Shown: positions 8,301 through 15,122 of the stretch, one piece after another
Layout: the number at the start of each line of letters is the position of its first letter
How positions within the stretch are numbered: position 1 is the first letter of the stretch
NCBI RefSeq assembly: GCF_964355755.1
Contig: NC_092678.1
Span: 16,154,922 to 16,218,921 of the forward strand
Reading direction: 5' to 3'
Length of the DNA stretch: 64,000 bases
DNA from: Antedon mediterranea
Taxonomy: Eukaryota > Echinodermata > Crinoidea > Comatulida > Antedonidae
The notes under the pieces: model-generated
Database searches by the model: none
Seen by the model: only the letters and a program-made list of their open reading frames with translations
What the model was told of the DNA's origin: nothing
Translations under genes and position numbers: made by a program

Positions 8301-10259
8301 GTATAATTTTTTTTTAATGTATTTTAACTTTTTGATATTAGGTGTCAATATCAATAACCTCAGAGAAGCCGAAGCACACCCAAGAAGTAAAGGTGATAAC
8401 ATTTGCATTTGGAAAAAAAAAAGAATTAGGTAATTTAATTGTAGATTGTAAAGTTCTGATGTGAAAAAAAGAGACAATACCTAATTGTTTTATTCCTCGT
8501 TTTGTTTTCTTGCTCGTTTTAATTCTAGTTTTGTACACATATTGATTTTATATAAAGCAATTGAACTATAATAATTTTTTTCTATCTTTAAGGTACAATT
8601 GAGAATTCAAATGGCCAAATTTACTTGATAGTGGTTGTGGTAGGCCTAGTAATTACAGTTCTAATCCTGATAGGTATAATCATTAAACTTACAAGGTAAC
8701 TATGTAAACTTTATTAAAGTATTACTTGACTCCAACGTTTTTACTACTAATTGTCAGTAGTCTATCAGCATCCACCGCGTAAATAACGTCTGCTGCTGCT
8801 ATACCTATATATATATATATATATATATCCTGTCCACCCAGGCAGCACTTGCCAACTCTTATGCTATGACTTTATCCAAATTCCATCACTTGCACTGATG
8901 AAGGGCTAGTGTTGCCCGAAAGCTCTGCTAACGTTTCTGGCTGTTTACTTTATCGTTTTGATTTAGCTTTTCGCTTTTGTATCTCCATTGAAATCCAGCC
9001 ACTGATACCCACAGCATTGTCATTTTTTCAGTAATTTGCCTTTGGATTTATATATATAACTTTTCTGGCTGTTTACTTTATCGTTTTGATTTAGCTTTTC
9101 GCTTTTTATTTTTGTATCTCCATTGAGATCCAGCCACTGATACCCACAGCATTGTCATTTTTTGCAGTAATTTGCCTTTGGATTTATATATATATATATA
9201 TATATAAATCAATGATGTTGCGTAGCACTGTGTAAATTATATATAAATCATACTGTAAATTATAGAAACAGTGCTCATATTCGGAACATGATCTCATAAT
9301 CGCGTCGAGCATAGCTCATTGGCGAAAGTTCCGTATTTTTTAGTTGTATGAAAAAATGTCTCTGGCTGGATTCGAACCTGCAACCTCTCGCTTACAGGGC
9401 GAGTATCATACCACTAGACCACAGAGCCATGTATGGTATTATCACAGATTTTCACCCACCAGATACATTCTCTCATACAACAAACGCCCTCACAATCAGT
9501 GGAGGCTTGACAAGTCAGAATAAATTCCAACTTTAATTCGCAACGGGTTTTTAAATAATATTGTGTATATGTAAATCAATGATGTTGCGTAGCACTGTGT
9601 AAATTATATATAAATCATACTGTAAATTATAGAAACAGTGCTCATATTCGGAACATGATCTCATAATCGCGTCGAGCATAGCTCATTGGCGAAAGTTCCG
9701 TATTTTTAGTTGTATGAAAAAATGTCTCTGGCTGGATATATATATATAATTTGAAACTGTAACGATAAGGAAATCTGTGAGAATGAGAAAATCGCCCCAA
9801 CCGAGACTCGAACTTGGACCGTCTGCTTGATATGCAGTTGCCCTAACCATTAGACCACTGGGGCTTTCATGGTATTGTTCAAACTCGATTGGATAGCGAC
9901 TCTTTACAATTCTCTGCGTGGTACGGCGGAACAGCACTAGTCCTCGGTTGTAGGCCTATACGCACGCGCAACAGAGATCAAATTGATATGCCCTCATTGA
10001 CTAAAAACTGTTGCTGTAATATTAATTTCTCATAAACACGCAAGAATTACGCGTAATTATGGCGAATTAAGTTCAATGACCCTTAATTTTTAAAGCTGTA
10101 CGTTAAAAATTGTTAAAATACAATAACTCAATATTATAACTGTTTTTTTCTTTTAGACGAAATCACAAGCCTACTAATGAAATAGAGTTTACAAATGAAA
10201 TGCAAATGGAAGTAAATAAAGAAGCGGTTGACGAAAATCCAACAACGCTCCTCTTGTAA
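2309..10259 (+). CDS. C-type lectin / HYR / EGF-like single-pass receptor gene with an internal tandem module duplication
   Basis: Predicted cell-surface carbohydrate-binding receptor, probably an innate recognition or adhesion molecule (inference). Exons that join in frame: 2309-2363 (signal peptide), 2853-3107 and 3443-3577 (C-type lectin domain 1), 4193-4471 (HYR 1), 4755-4883 (EGF-like 1), 5714-5968 and 7139-7264 (C-type lectin domain 2), 7463-7739 (HYR 2, frameshifted), 7983-8105 (EGF-like 2), 8593-8695 (transmembrane), 10157-10259 (cytoplasmic tail and stop). All extracellular junctions are phase 1, so modules can be added or skipped without losing frame. Both lectin domains keep the EPN and WND motifs typical of calcium-dependent mannose-type binding. 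HYR 2 has a 2-bp deletion, so a product reaching the membrane exon needs HYR 2 skipped, or EGF 1 joined to a later exon. No other transmembrane exon exists for copy 1, so I favour one gene over two; transcript data would settle it. Confidence 0.82.
2853..3107 (+). CDS. Lectin gene exon 2: C-type lectin domain 1, first half
   Basis: Begins after a CATTACAG acceptor and ends at AAAA|GTATGT, 255 bases, phase 1 at both ends. It encodes the CQQGWMSFQDSCYKF start of a C-type lectin fold, then W-SDAR-NC, LVVVRNQEEN and LWIGLSD, which are the alpha helices and central strand of the fold. The donor is followed at once by an in-frame stop, so read-through would truncate the domain. Confidence 0.9.
3443..3577 (+). 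CDS. Lectin gene exon 3: C-type lectin domain 1, ligand-binding half
   Basis: 135 bases between TTTATGCAG and GTAAGT. It contains EPNN, GEDCVE, WND and YVCE. EPN and WND are the established calcium and sugar ligands of mannose-type C-type lectins, so an active site is predicted. The domain is split into two exons at the same place as in copy 2 (7139-7264). Confidence 0.9.
3600..4135. mobile_element. Interspersed AT-rich element in lectin intron 3, with inverted ends
   Basis: The stretch 3600-3930 is strongly similar to 19425-19765: both contain TTATTTTGTAGTTTTAATAA and TGACATTAAAATGGCATATT-like blocks. The sequence near 4103-4131 (AGTGAATAACTT, then AACTACAAAAT) is the reverse complement of the block near 3655-3690, so this looks like a non-autonomous foldback element. 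A related inverted block lies at 63600-63735. Confidence 0.55.
4193..4471 (+). CDS. Lectin gene exon 4: HYR domain 1
   Basis: 279 bases (93 codons), phase 1 at both ends. The HYR hallmarks are visible: CPQDI near the start, VFWQPPAWTDDSSC, HSPGEVI, then IEYTATDMAG and a final C-F-I-I strand. HYR domains are immunoglobulin-like folds found with lectin, EGF and sushi modules in deuterostome surface proteins. It is the intact counterpart of 7463-7739. Confidence 0.9.
4755..4883 (+). CDS. Lectin gene exon 5: EGF-like module 1
   Basis: 129 bases, phase 1 at both ends. It encodes KCQNGG, SCTCPDGFSG and QTC. Only four of the usual six EGF cysteines are present; by position, the first and third are missing, a normal disulfide pair. 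Intron retention past the GTAGGTT donor would run to a stop at 5009-5011, with AATAAA at 5025-5030, so a secreted short form is conceivable (inference). Confidence 0.85.
5025..5030 (+). terminator. Possible intronic poly(A) signal of a short lectin form
   Basis: AATAAA follows 14 bases after the stop (5009-5011) reached by reading through the EGF 1 donor; a TG-rich TGTTGTTG stretch follows. The combination fits an alternative terminal exon, but AT-rich sequence produces this hexamer often by chance. Confidence 0.25.
5355..5410 (+). pseudogene. Duplicated signal-peptide-like exon, out of phase
   Basis: Aligns with 2309-2363 (ATGGCTACATCTACA against ATGACCACATCCACA) in a strong start context (GCGCCATGG). 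The best donor, AG|GTGCTC, leaves 56 bases, phase 2, whereas the following lectin exon needs phase 1. Splicing there would put a stop early in lectin exon 2a. It is either a decayed first exon of a former second gene, or uses a donor I cannot see. Confidence 0.55.
5714..5968 (+). CDS. Lectin gene exon 6: C-type lectin domain 2, first half
   Basis: 255 bases, the same length as exon 2, after a CGTTACAG acceptor, phase 1. It encodes SSCQDGWVSFQDSCYKF, W-SDSRSSC, LVVVRNKAEN and LWLGISD, clearly a duplicate of 2853-3107. It joins in frame to the EGF 1 exon at 4883 (GTT, Val, across the junction), but not to the signal-like exon at 5355. Confidence 0.88.
6292..7050. mobile_element. Non-autonomous element with hairpin left end, inserted in the domain 2 intron
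   Basis: The left end is a hairpin: AGTCGC, six-base loop, GCGACT (6292-6309). The right end carries the same arm as CACGCGACT (7042-7050), complementary to the left AGTCGCGTG. Inside, GTCGGTCGGTC/GTCTGTC microsatellite blocks follow TATAGTTCACTATG near both ends (6311-6382 and 6947-7021). The insertion explains why this intron is ~1.17 kb against ~0.34 kb in copy 1. No coding capacity seen. Confidence 0.6.
7139..7264 (+). CDS. Lectin gene exon 7: C-type lectin domain 2, ligand-binding half
   Basis: 126 bases, phase 1, three codons shorter than exon 3. It keeps EPNN, GEDCVE, WND and YVCE, so sugar-binding residues are conserved in the second domain although the neighbouring HYR 2 exon is broken. 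Confidence 0.88.
7463..7739 (+). pseudogene. Lectin gene HYR exon 2, frameshifted by a 2-bp deletion
   Basis: 277 bases between TTTTAG and GTTAGT, against 279 in the intact copy at 4193-4471. The two are nearly identical until GTAATT, where copy 1 has GACATGCCAATTGG and copy 2 has AATACCAAATGG, two bases shorter. The original frame then reads unrelated residues and, if unspliced, stops at 7747-7749. With the length no longer a multiple of three, EGF 2 and the transmembrane exon are out of frame when this exon is included. Skipping it restores the frame. Confidence 0.8.
7983..8105 (+). CDS. Lectin gene exon 9: EGF-like module 2
   Basis: 123 bases after TTTACAG, phase 1. It encodes ECQNGG, SCICTDGFSGMTC, again with only four EGF cysteines, as in EGF 1. 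N-linked glycosylation is possible at NYT near its end. Confidence 0.85.
8593..8695 (+). CDS. Lectin gene exon 10: transmembrane segment
   Basis: Starts phase 1 (AG acceptor at 8591) and ends phase 2 at AG|GTAACT. It encodes a short stalk, then about 24 hydrophobic residues (IYLIVVVVGLV...ILIGIII) closed by KLTRR, a typical stop-transfer. It is the only membrane anchor exon at this locus. Confidence 0.85.
8807..9205 (+). repeat. Tandemly duplicated retroelement 3' end with hammerhead-like motif, between AT microsatellites
   Basis: AT dinucleotide runs lie at about 8808-8829, 9049-9057 and 9184-9206. The block beginning TTCTGGCTGTTTACTTTATC occurs at 8934 and again at 9063, each ending CAGTAATTTGCCTTTGGATT. 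At 8895-8921 the sequence reads CTGATGA, a GGGC/GCCC stem, then GAAA, the conserved core of a hammerhead ribozyme. Such motifs are known in Penelope-like elements, so this may be a Penelope-like 3' end (inference). Confidence 0.5.
9206..9428 (-). mobile_element. tRNA-headed SINE, full copy
   Basis: On the minus strand, 9428-9357 folds as a tRNA cloverleaf: acceptor GGCTCTG pairs with CAGAGAC at six of seven positions, the D arm is GGTCTAGTGGTATGAT, the anticodon stem is CTCGC/GCGAG with loop CCTGTAA (TGT, threonine-like, but C where U33 is expected), and the T arm contains GGTTCGAATCC. A body of ~150 bp follows to 9206. The body is repeated at 9573-9735 with a truncated head, so it is a retroposon rather than a free tRNA gene. 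Confidence 0.6.
9573..9735 (-). mobile_element. tRNA-headed SINE, second copy, head truncated
   Basis: Nearly identical to 9206-9371, differing by a one-base shorter T run, but it stops within the first bases of the tRNA-like head and continues into an AT microsatellite. The intervening 9429-9572 is unique-looking sequence. Confidence 0.6.
9793..9864 (-). tRNA. tRNA-like gene or SINE head, anticodon ATC (Asp-type)
   Basis: Minus-strand cloverleaf: acceptor GCCCCAG pairs with TTGGGGC at all seven positions (one G-U), D stem GTCT/GGGC, anticodon stem CTGC/GCAG with loop ATATCAA, and T arm CCAAG-TTCGAGT-CTCGG. Boxes A and B are recognisable. An ATC anticodon is unusual (Asp tRNAs normally carry GTC), and the copy sits in an intron among SINEs, so a pseudogene or SINE head is as likely as a working tRNA. 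Confidence 0.4.
10157..10259 (+). CDS. Lectin gene exon 11: cytoplasmic tail and stop
   Basis: Starts after CTTTTAG and completes the AG| of the previous exon as Arg. It encodes about 33 residues, basic at first (RRNHK), then acidic (EIEF, EVNKEAVDEN), ending TTLLL. No ITIM or ITAM tyrosine motif is present (there is no Tyr), so direct phosphotyrosine signalling is not suggested. TAA is at 10257-10259. Confidence 0.85.
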
Positions 10260-10529
10260 AACATCTAGGCCTAAATATTCCCATTACTGAGTTCATATAC
10301 ATGTTCGATGTCCCAAAAGTCTGTTAACTAGAAGCGCATTGCAATAAAATAACAACTTTAATCAATGATTAAGGTACTGTCAATTATGATAACTTGTAAG
10401 AGGATAATTCAAATTAACATATTCATATTATATAGAAATTTAAACAATATAGATATTAACAAATAAGAGATTTAACGATAAAATTATGTTTTCTGTGAAA
10501 TTATGATTATATTGTAATGTATTGATTTA

Positions 10530-10535
10530 AATAAA
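10530..10535 (+). terminator. Poly(A) signal of the lectin gene
   Basis: AATAAA about 270 bases after the stop codon, followed by CTTTTATTGTAGTG. The 3' UTR is AT-rich, with no other reading frame. Confidence 0.6.
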
Positions 10536-10559
10536 AACTTTTATTGTAGTGAAAAAGTA

Positions 10560-10700
10560 TGGTGTTCGTCCAAATCTCTCTCGCATTTTTACCATAGGGT
10601 TGGTGAAATCCGTCCACAATAGGGGCTTTTTCTGTCCATAATAGGGGCTGAGGGCGCTGTTGTTTGTCCATAATAGGGGATTTTTAAAATTGATTTATAT
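10560..10700. repeat. Short repeated GTCCA-AATAGGGG motifs downstream of the lectin gene
   Basis: GTCCACAATAGGGGC (10613), GTCCATAATAGGGGC (10635) and GTCCATAATAGGGGA (10667) recur within about 70 bp, just after the poly(A) signal. No function is evident. Confidence 0.5.
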
Positions 10701-11157
10701 ATATATATTTATAAATTTATACCGTATTTTGTGTACCTTTTTCTGTTGCTAATAAAACAAATTGAAATTAATCTGTTGGGGAAACAGACATTTTGTGAAA
10801 ATTAAGAAGAAAAAATAGGAAATCCAGATTTAGAAAGGTAATTTTGTAAAAATGTAGAGCAAGTACGAACTTTGTCGTTGAAACAAGACAATAAATAACA
10901 AAAAGAGACTGTGAAAGCAGAGAGGTATACTTCCCTGGTGGTAGGGCTACAACAAATTCTAATTCGAGCAAGGAATGAATAACTTGTCCCCATTTTAAGG
11001 TATCGAAAGGCAGATTGCGTAAAAATGATGAATTTTAACATGACCACTTTTTAATTCAAGACAATACTTCTAGCACAAACGGGGTACTTTAAATACGGTA
11101 TAAAATACATACTGTATGATTTTATACCTTATTTTGAGGATATGTGTACGAGTGCAG

Positions 11158-11480
11158 AAATATAAATACCGCCCTCTAGACATGTAATTGGATTAGCTTA
11201 TTTTTAGCCAGTACCATTGAACTGAACACTTTTGATTTGTAATACCGTGTATCAACACGACACGCTGCTTGTACCATAGGCCTACGTTCTACATTGATAA
11301 CAAATCAGTTATAGGCCTACTGAACGAATATTTCATGGAGACAAATATACTACGTGTTGCTACAGTAAATTGGGATGTCTAGGCCTAGATTGTGATTTTT
11401 CAGAAGTAATGTCAAATATTAATTAATCTTGTCACTGTAGCGAGGAGTCTTCATTTTAGCAGTCGATGTGAGGTTGATAA
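11158..11480 (+). repeat. Direct repeat, right copy, flanking the lectin locus
   Basis: Counterpart of 295-610, same orientation. It ends with GTGAGGTTGATAA, as the left copy ends ATGAGGTTGATAA. The 10.7-11.15 kb sequence before it holds no exon that I recognise. Confidence 0.8.
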
Positions 11481-11559
11481 CTTTGTGTTTGTTTCAAGCT
11501 GTTAGACTCCAATGATTCAGTAAAGTAACGGTTTGTTGATTTATTGTTGCTTTGCTTCA

Positions 11560-12390
11560 TCACCATCATCGTCATCATCATTACATCATCATCATTATCA
11601 TCATCATCATCATCATCATCATTATTATTATCATTATCAACATCATAATCATCATCATCATTACCATCATCATCATCATCATCATCATTACCATCATCAT
11701 TATCATCATCATCATCATCATCATCATCATTACCATCATCATTATCATCATCATTACCATCATTATCATCATCATTATCATCATCATTACCATCAACATC
11801 ATTACCATCATCATTACCATCATCATCATCATTATCATCATAATCATCATCATCATCATCATTATCATCATCATTATCATCATCATCATCATCATCATCA
11901 TTATCATCAACATTACCATCATCATTACCATCATCATTACCATCATCATTATCATCATCATTACCATCAACATCATTACCATCATCATTACCATCATCAT
12001 CATCATTATCATCATAATCATCATCATCATCATCATTATCATCATCATTATCATCATCATCATCATCATCATTATCATCAACATTACCATCATCATTACC
12101 ATCATCATTACCATCATCATTACCATCATTATCATCATCATCATCATCATCATTATCATCATTATCATCATCATTATCATCATCATCATCATCATTATCA
12201 TCATAATCATAATCATCATCATCAATAACAAGAACATCATCATCATTATCATCATTACCATCATCATCACCATCATCATCATTACCATCATCATCACCAT
12301 CATCATCAGCATCATCATCATTTTTACCACCATCATCACCATTATTATTACCACCATCATCATCATCATCATCATTCATTCTTTCATTTA
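11560..12390. repeat. Long ATC/ATT trinucleotide microsatellite
   Basis: About 830 bp of CAT/CAC/CAA/TAT-type triplets dominated by ATC. Larger periodicities are visible: the TCATCATTACCATCA blocks repeat, and a ~170-bp segment recurs (compare 11780-11940 with 11950-12110). Reading frames open on both strands (His-, Ile-, Asp- or Met-rich) follow from triplet periodicity and are not genes. Confidence 0.95.
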
Positions 12391-13028
12391 TTCACTCAAC
12401 ATCAGTGAAAAATCACTTCCATTTATTTTCATTTGCATATACAATATACATAATCATCATCATAATCACAACAACTTGATTTTATATTGTTCTATTTGAT
12501 TATAGGACTATACGCCTTTATGTTTATGTTATTAAAAAAAATCTGATTTAAGTAAAATAATAGAACATTTTCCATAAAAAAGAGGAAAAAATAAATAAGC
12601 AGCATCGTTTAGGATGTGTTAATAAGTGACATTACATAGGCCAACGCAGCTGCTCATCTGCATACAGTTATTTCATATTCTCCAAATGTAGGTTACCAAT
12701 ATTTGAATTATGTATGTACATATTTTAGATTTATTCATGTATTTTTTTTAAATCATTGAATTATTTTAGAAACAACTGATATGAAATTCTAATTTTGTTC
12801 AAAAGAATTCAGATAAAAAATAATAATTTGCACTTTGCCTCATTTTATATGCGACGGGAATATGATAACATTGTGTGATTATAAGTAATGAGTAACAGTG
12901 TTTATTGTATGATGCTGGATTCATGTTTTTTAATTAAAGTGATGTTCTTGACATCAAAATACCTGACGGTCATCACGAACTTGAAACCATGAATTCTACA
13001 ATATCAAATTTTTTTTAATGACGCATTT
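12391..13028. other. AT-rich intergenic sequence
   Basis: No gene, RNA or repeat recognised between the microsatellite and the 86-bp minisatellite. Confidence 0.5.
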
Positions 13029-13530
13029 TGTTTATGACATCACGGCAGACAATTCACTACGTATGATGACATCATATTATATTCGCACCCGCGCGTATTT
13101 CTTCTTCCTTCAAGTGTTTATGACATCACGACAGACAACCCACTGCGTATGATGACATCATATTATATTCGCACCCCCGCGTATTTCTTCTTCCTTCAAG
13201 TGTTTATGACATCGCGACAGACAACCCACTGCGTATGATGACATCATATTATATTCGCACCCGCGCGTATTTCTTCTTCCTTCAAGTGTTTATGACATCA
13301 CGACAGACAACCCACTGCGTATGATGACATCATATTATATTCGCACCCGCGCGTATTTCTTCTTCCTTCAAGTGTTTATGACATCACGACAGACAACCCA
13401 CTGCGTATGATGACATCATATTATATTCGCACCCGCGCGTATTTCTTCTTCCTTCAAGTGTTTATGACATCACGACAGACAACCCACTGCGTATGATGAC
13501 ATCATATTATATTCGCACCCCGCGTATATA
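13029..13530 (+). repeat. 86-bp minisatellite, about six units
   Basis: Units start at 13029, 13115, 13201, 13287, 13373 and 13459, exactly 86 bp apart, each beginning TGTTTATGACATC and containing GTATGATGACATCATATTAT and CGCGCGTATTTCTTC. Later units are nearly identical; the first differs at several sites, and the last is cut short with a CCCCGCGTATAT end. The ATGATGACATCAT core is an imperfect palindrome resembling CRE/AP-1 sites. Confidence 0.95.
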
Positions 13531-14226
13531 TTGATTTCACTGTCTATAGCCGAAGTCGTAAAATAACACTCGTTTACGGCCTAGCTAGCCTACGCTGAAT
13601 GTCTATTGTCGTACATAAGCCGTGTATATTTATATTAGTTTCTTTATTAAAAGTCTCACATTTTCAGATTCCATGGTCGTTATGAGTTTAATTTTGTAGT
13701 ACACTTGCGCTAAGTTAATGAAACATTTATTATGAGTTTTGAATTATGATCAATCTTTATAATTTCATAAAATCGAGCGTAATTTTGGCTGCGGTTCTGA
13801 CATCTTAATAAAGCATGTTGTACGTCAATTGTATACATGTCCATTAATCTGCTGAGCAAGTTCAAACGCCCATTCGTATGCACACTGTATGAGTTTATTT
13901 TGATTTAATATTTTTATTTTTGATTCTTAAAAAATACGTCATTCGTTATTCAACAGATGAATTTGCAGTTATAAAGAAAATGCAAATTCGCCTTTTCCGT
14001 ATCACGTGCGGTACATACGTGATTAGTCGCCGTAACATCTCCATTATTACGTTGCACATATTGGCTATAGGGCGCAACGTAAGAAAGTAAGCGCGGCGAA
14101 AGTAATTTGACTAACGCGACAGAGCATTTAATCTATCGCATCTGATTGGTCAGTTCACTTGCGTTGCGCTTACGTCCTTGCGTTGCGTCAAAATAAGAAC
14201 CAAATGTACAGATTGTTTCCCACTAA
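13531..14226. other. Intergenic; contains a degenerate MITE fragment
   Basis: The stretch 14056-14200 carries GCGCAACGTAAG, TGATTGGTCA and CACTTGCGTTGCGCTTACG, internal sequence of the AGCTTGG MITE family without clean ends. Similar sequence resumes after 14408 (GCGCAACACAATGACGTAAG), so the intact MITE at 14227 seems to have inserted into an older relative. The remainder shows nothing. Confidence 0.5.
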
Positions 14227-14405
14227 AGCGTGGTTCCCAATAGCCACGCAACGCAAGGACGTAACGCAACGCAAGTGGATTGACCAATCACAAGCGATGG
14301 CTTATTCGCTTCTGATTGCTAACTGTCTATGACTTCGCGTGTCATTGGTTAAAACGCTTGCGTTGCGTTTACGTCCTTGCGTTACGTTCTAGTGGGAACC
14401 AAGCT
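14227..14405. mobile_element. MITE family 1 copy (AGCTTGGTTCCCACTAG ends), TAA duplication
   Basis: Ends AGCGTGGTTCCCAATAG and CTAGTGGGAACCAAGCT are inverted repeats, flanked by TAA at 14224-14226 and 14406-14408. The inside is rich in ACGCAACGCAAG and contains GACCAATCACAAGCGA. A 3-bp TAA/TTA duplication is the hallmark of PIF/Harbinger transposition, so these are probably non-autonomous Harbinger derivatives (inference). Confidence 0.75.
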
Positions 14406-15096
14406 TAAGGGCGCAACACAATGACGTAAGCGTAACGCGAGTAATTTGACCAATCAAGACGCCATGCCTACCTATAAAATGTCATGCAATTCTTTCAATC
14501 CAACCAACCATACCCAATCGATAATTGTCCATTGCAATTTAGGTTCGACATTAAAACGTTTTACACTTGTAGGTCTTAATTAACAGCTTATGAAAAATGA
14601 AATTATCAGAAGTCCTTGACTGATCGGCACAATCTAGCTGCTTAATGCTGAAGACACTATACCTACTGCTAGTTGCCAATATTATGGAAATGCTGAATGA
14701 ATTATGTATGAACGATTAATAATGCTATTAAACGCATCTCATCACTAGACCTACTTCCCAGTATTAATCAACATATTAATCTGGTAGATATTGCAATAGG
14801 CCTACCGATATTTTACACATTTTTCGTCTCGCTGATTTTTGTTTTGTTTTGTACCTGTAACATGTAAAGCGGAGTTTGCTATAGAAAGTAAGTCAACAAA
14901 TATATTAATGTTATAATATAAATATATAAATTACCATGGAGCGAGCGAGTATAGAACACTTGCTAACTATCATCTGCGTAGCACGTGACGGAATATATTT
15001 GTGTTCAATCTCTTCCCATCTCTCTCCACAACGTAGCAATATATCTAGAGTTTATGTAGTAATACTTCCAACAAGGTATAACGTAACACTGTGTTT

Positions 15097-15110
15097 TATT
15101 TCATTTCAGA
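15097..15110 (+). promoter_or_regulatory. Possible 3' splice site before the LRR gene start
   Basis: A pyrimidine-rich TTTTATTTCATTTCAG ends at 15110, 12 bases before the LRR start codon. It would allow an upstream 5' UTR exon; none was identified, and 14470-15096 shows no other feature. Confidence 0.4.
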
Positions 15111-15122
15111 TTGTTTTTTAAG

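Noticed and set aside
11456-12499. Long open frames on both strands (Asp/Asn/Gly-, His/Tyr-, Ile- and Met-rich, up to 315 codons)
   Set aside because: They are translations of the ATC/ATT triplet microsatellite; no non-repetitive coding sequence or domain is attached.
13029-13530. CRISPR-like regularly spaced repeats
   Set aside because: Units are fully identical over 86 bp with no variable spacers, and the DNA is eukaryotic; this is a minisatellite.
14936-15121. 61-codon frame beginning MERASIEH just upstream of the LRR gene
   Set aside because: No domain, and it overlaps the probable acceptor and start region of the LRR gene; more likely 5' UTR or intron.
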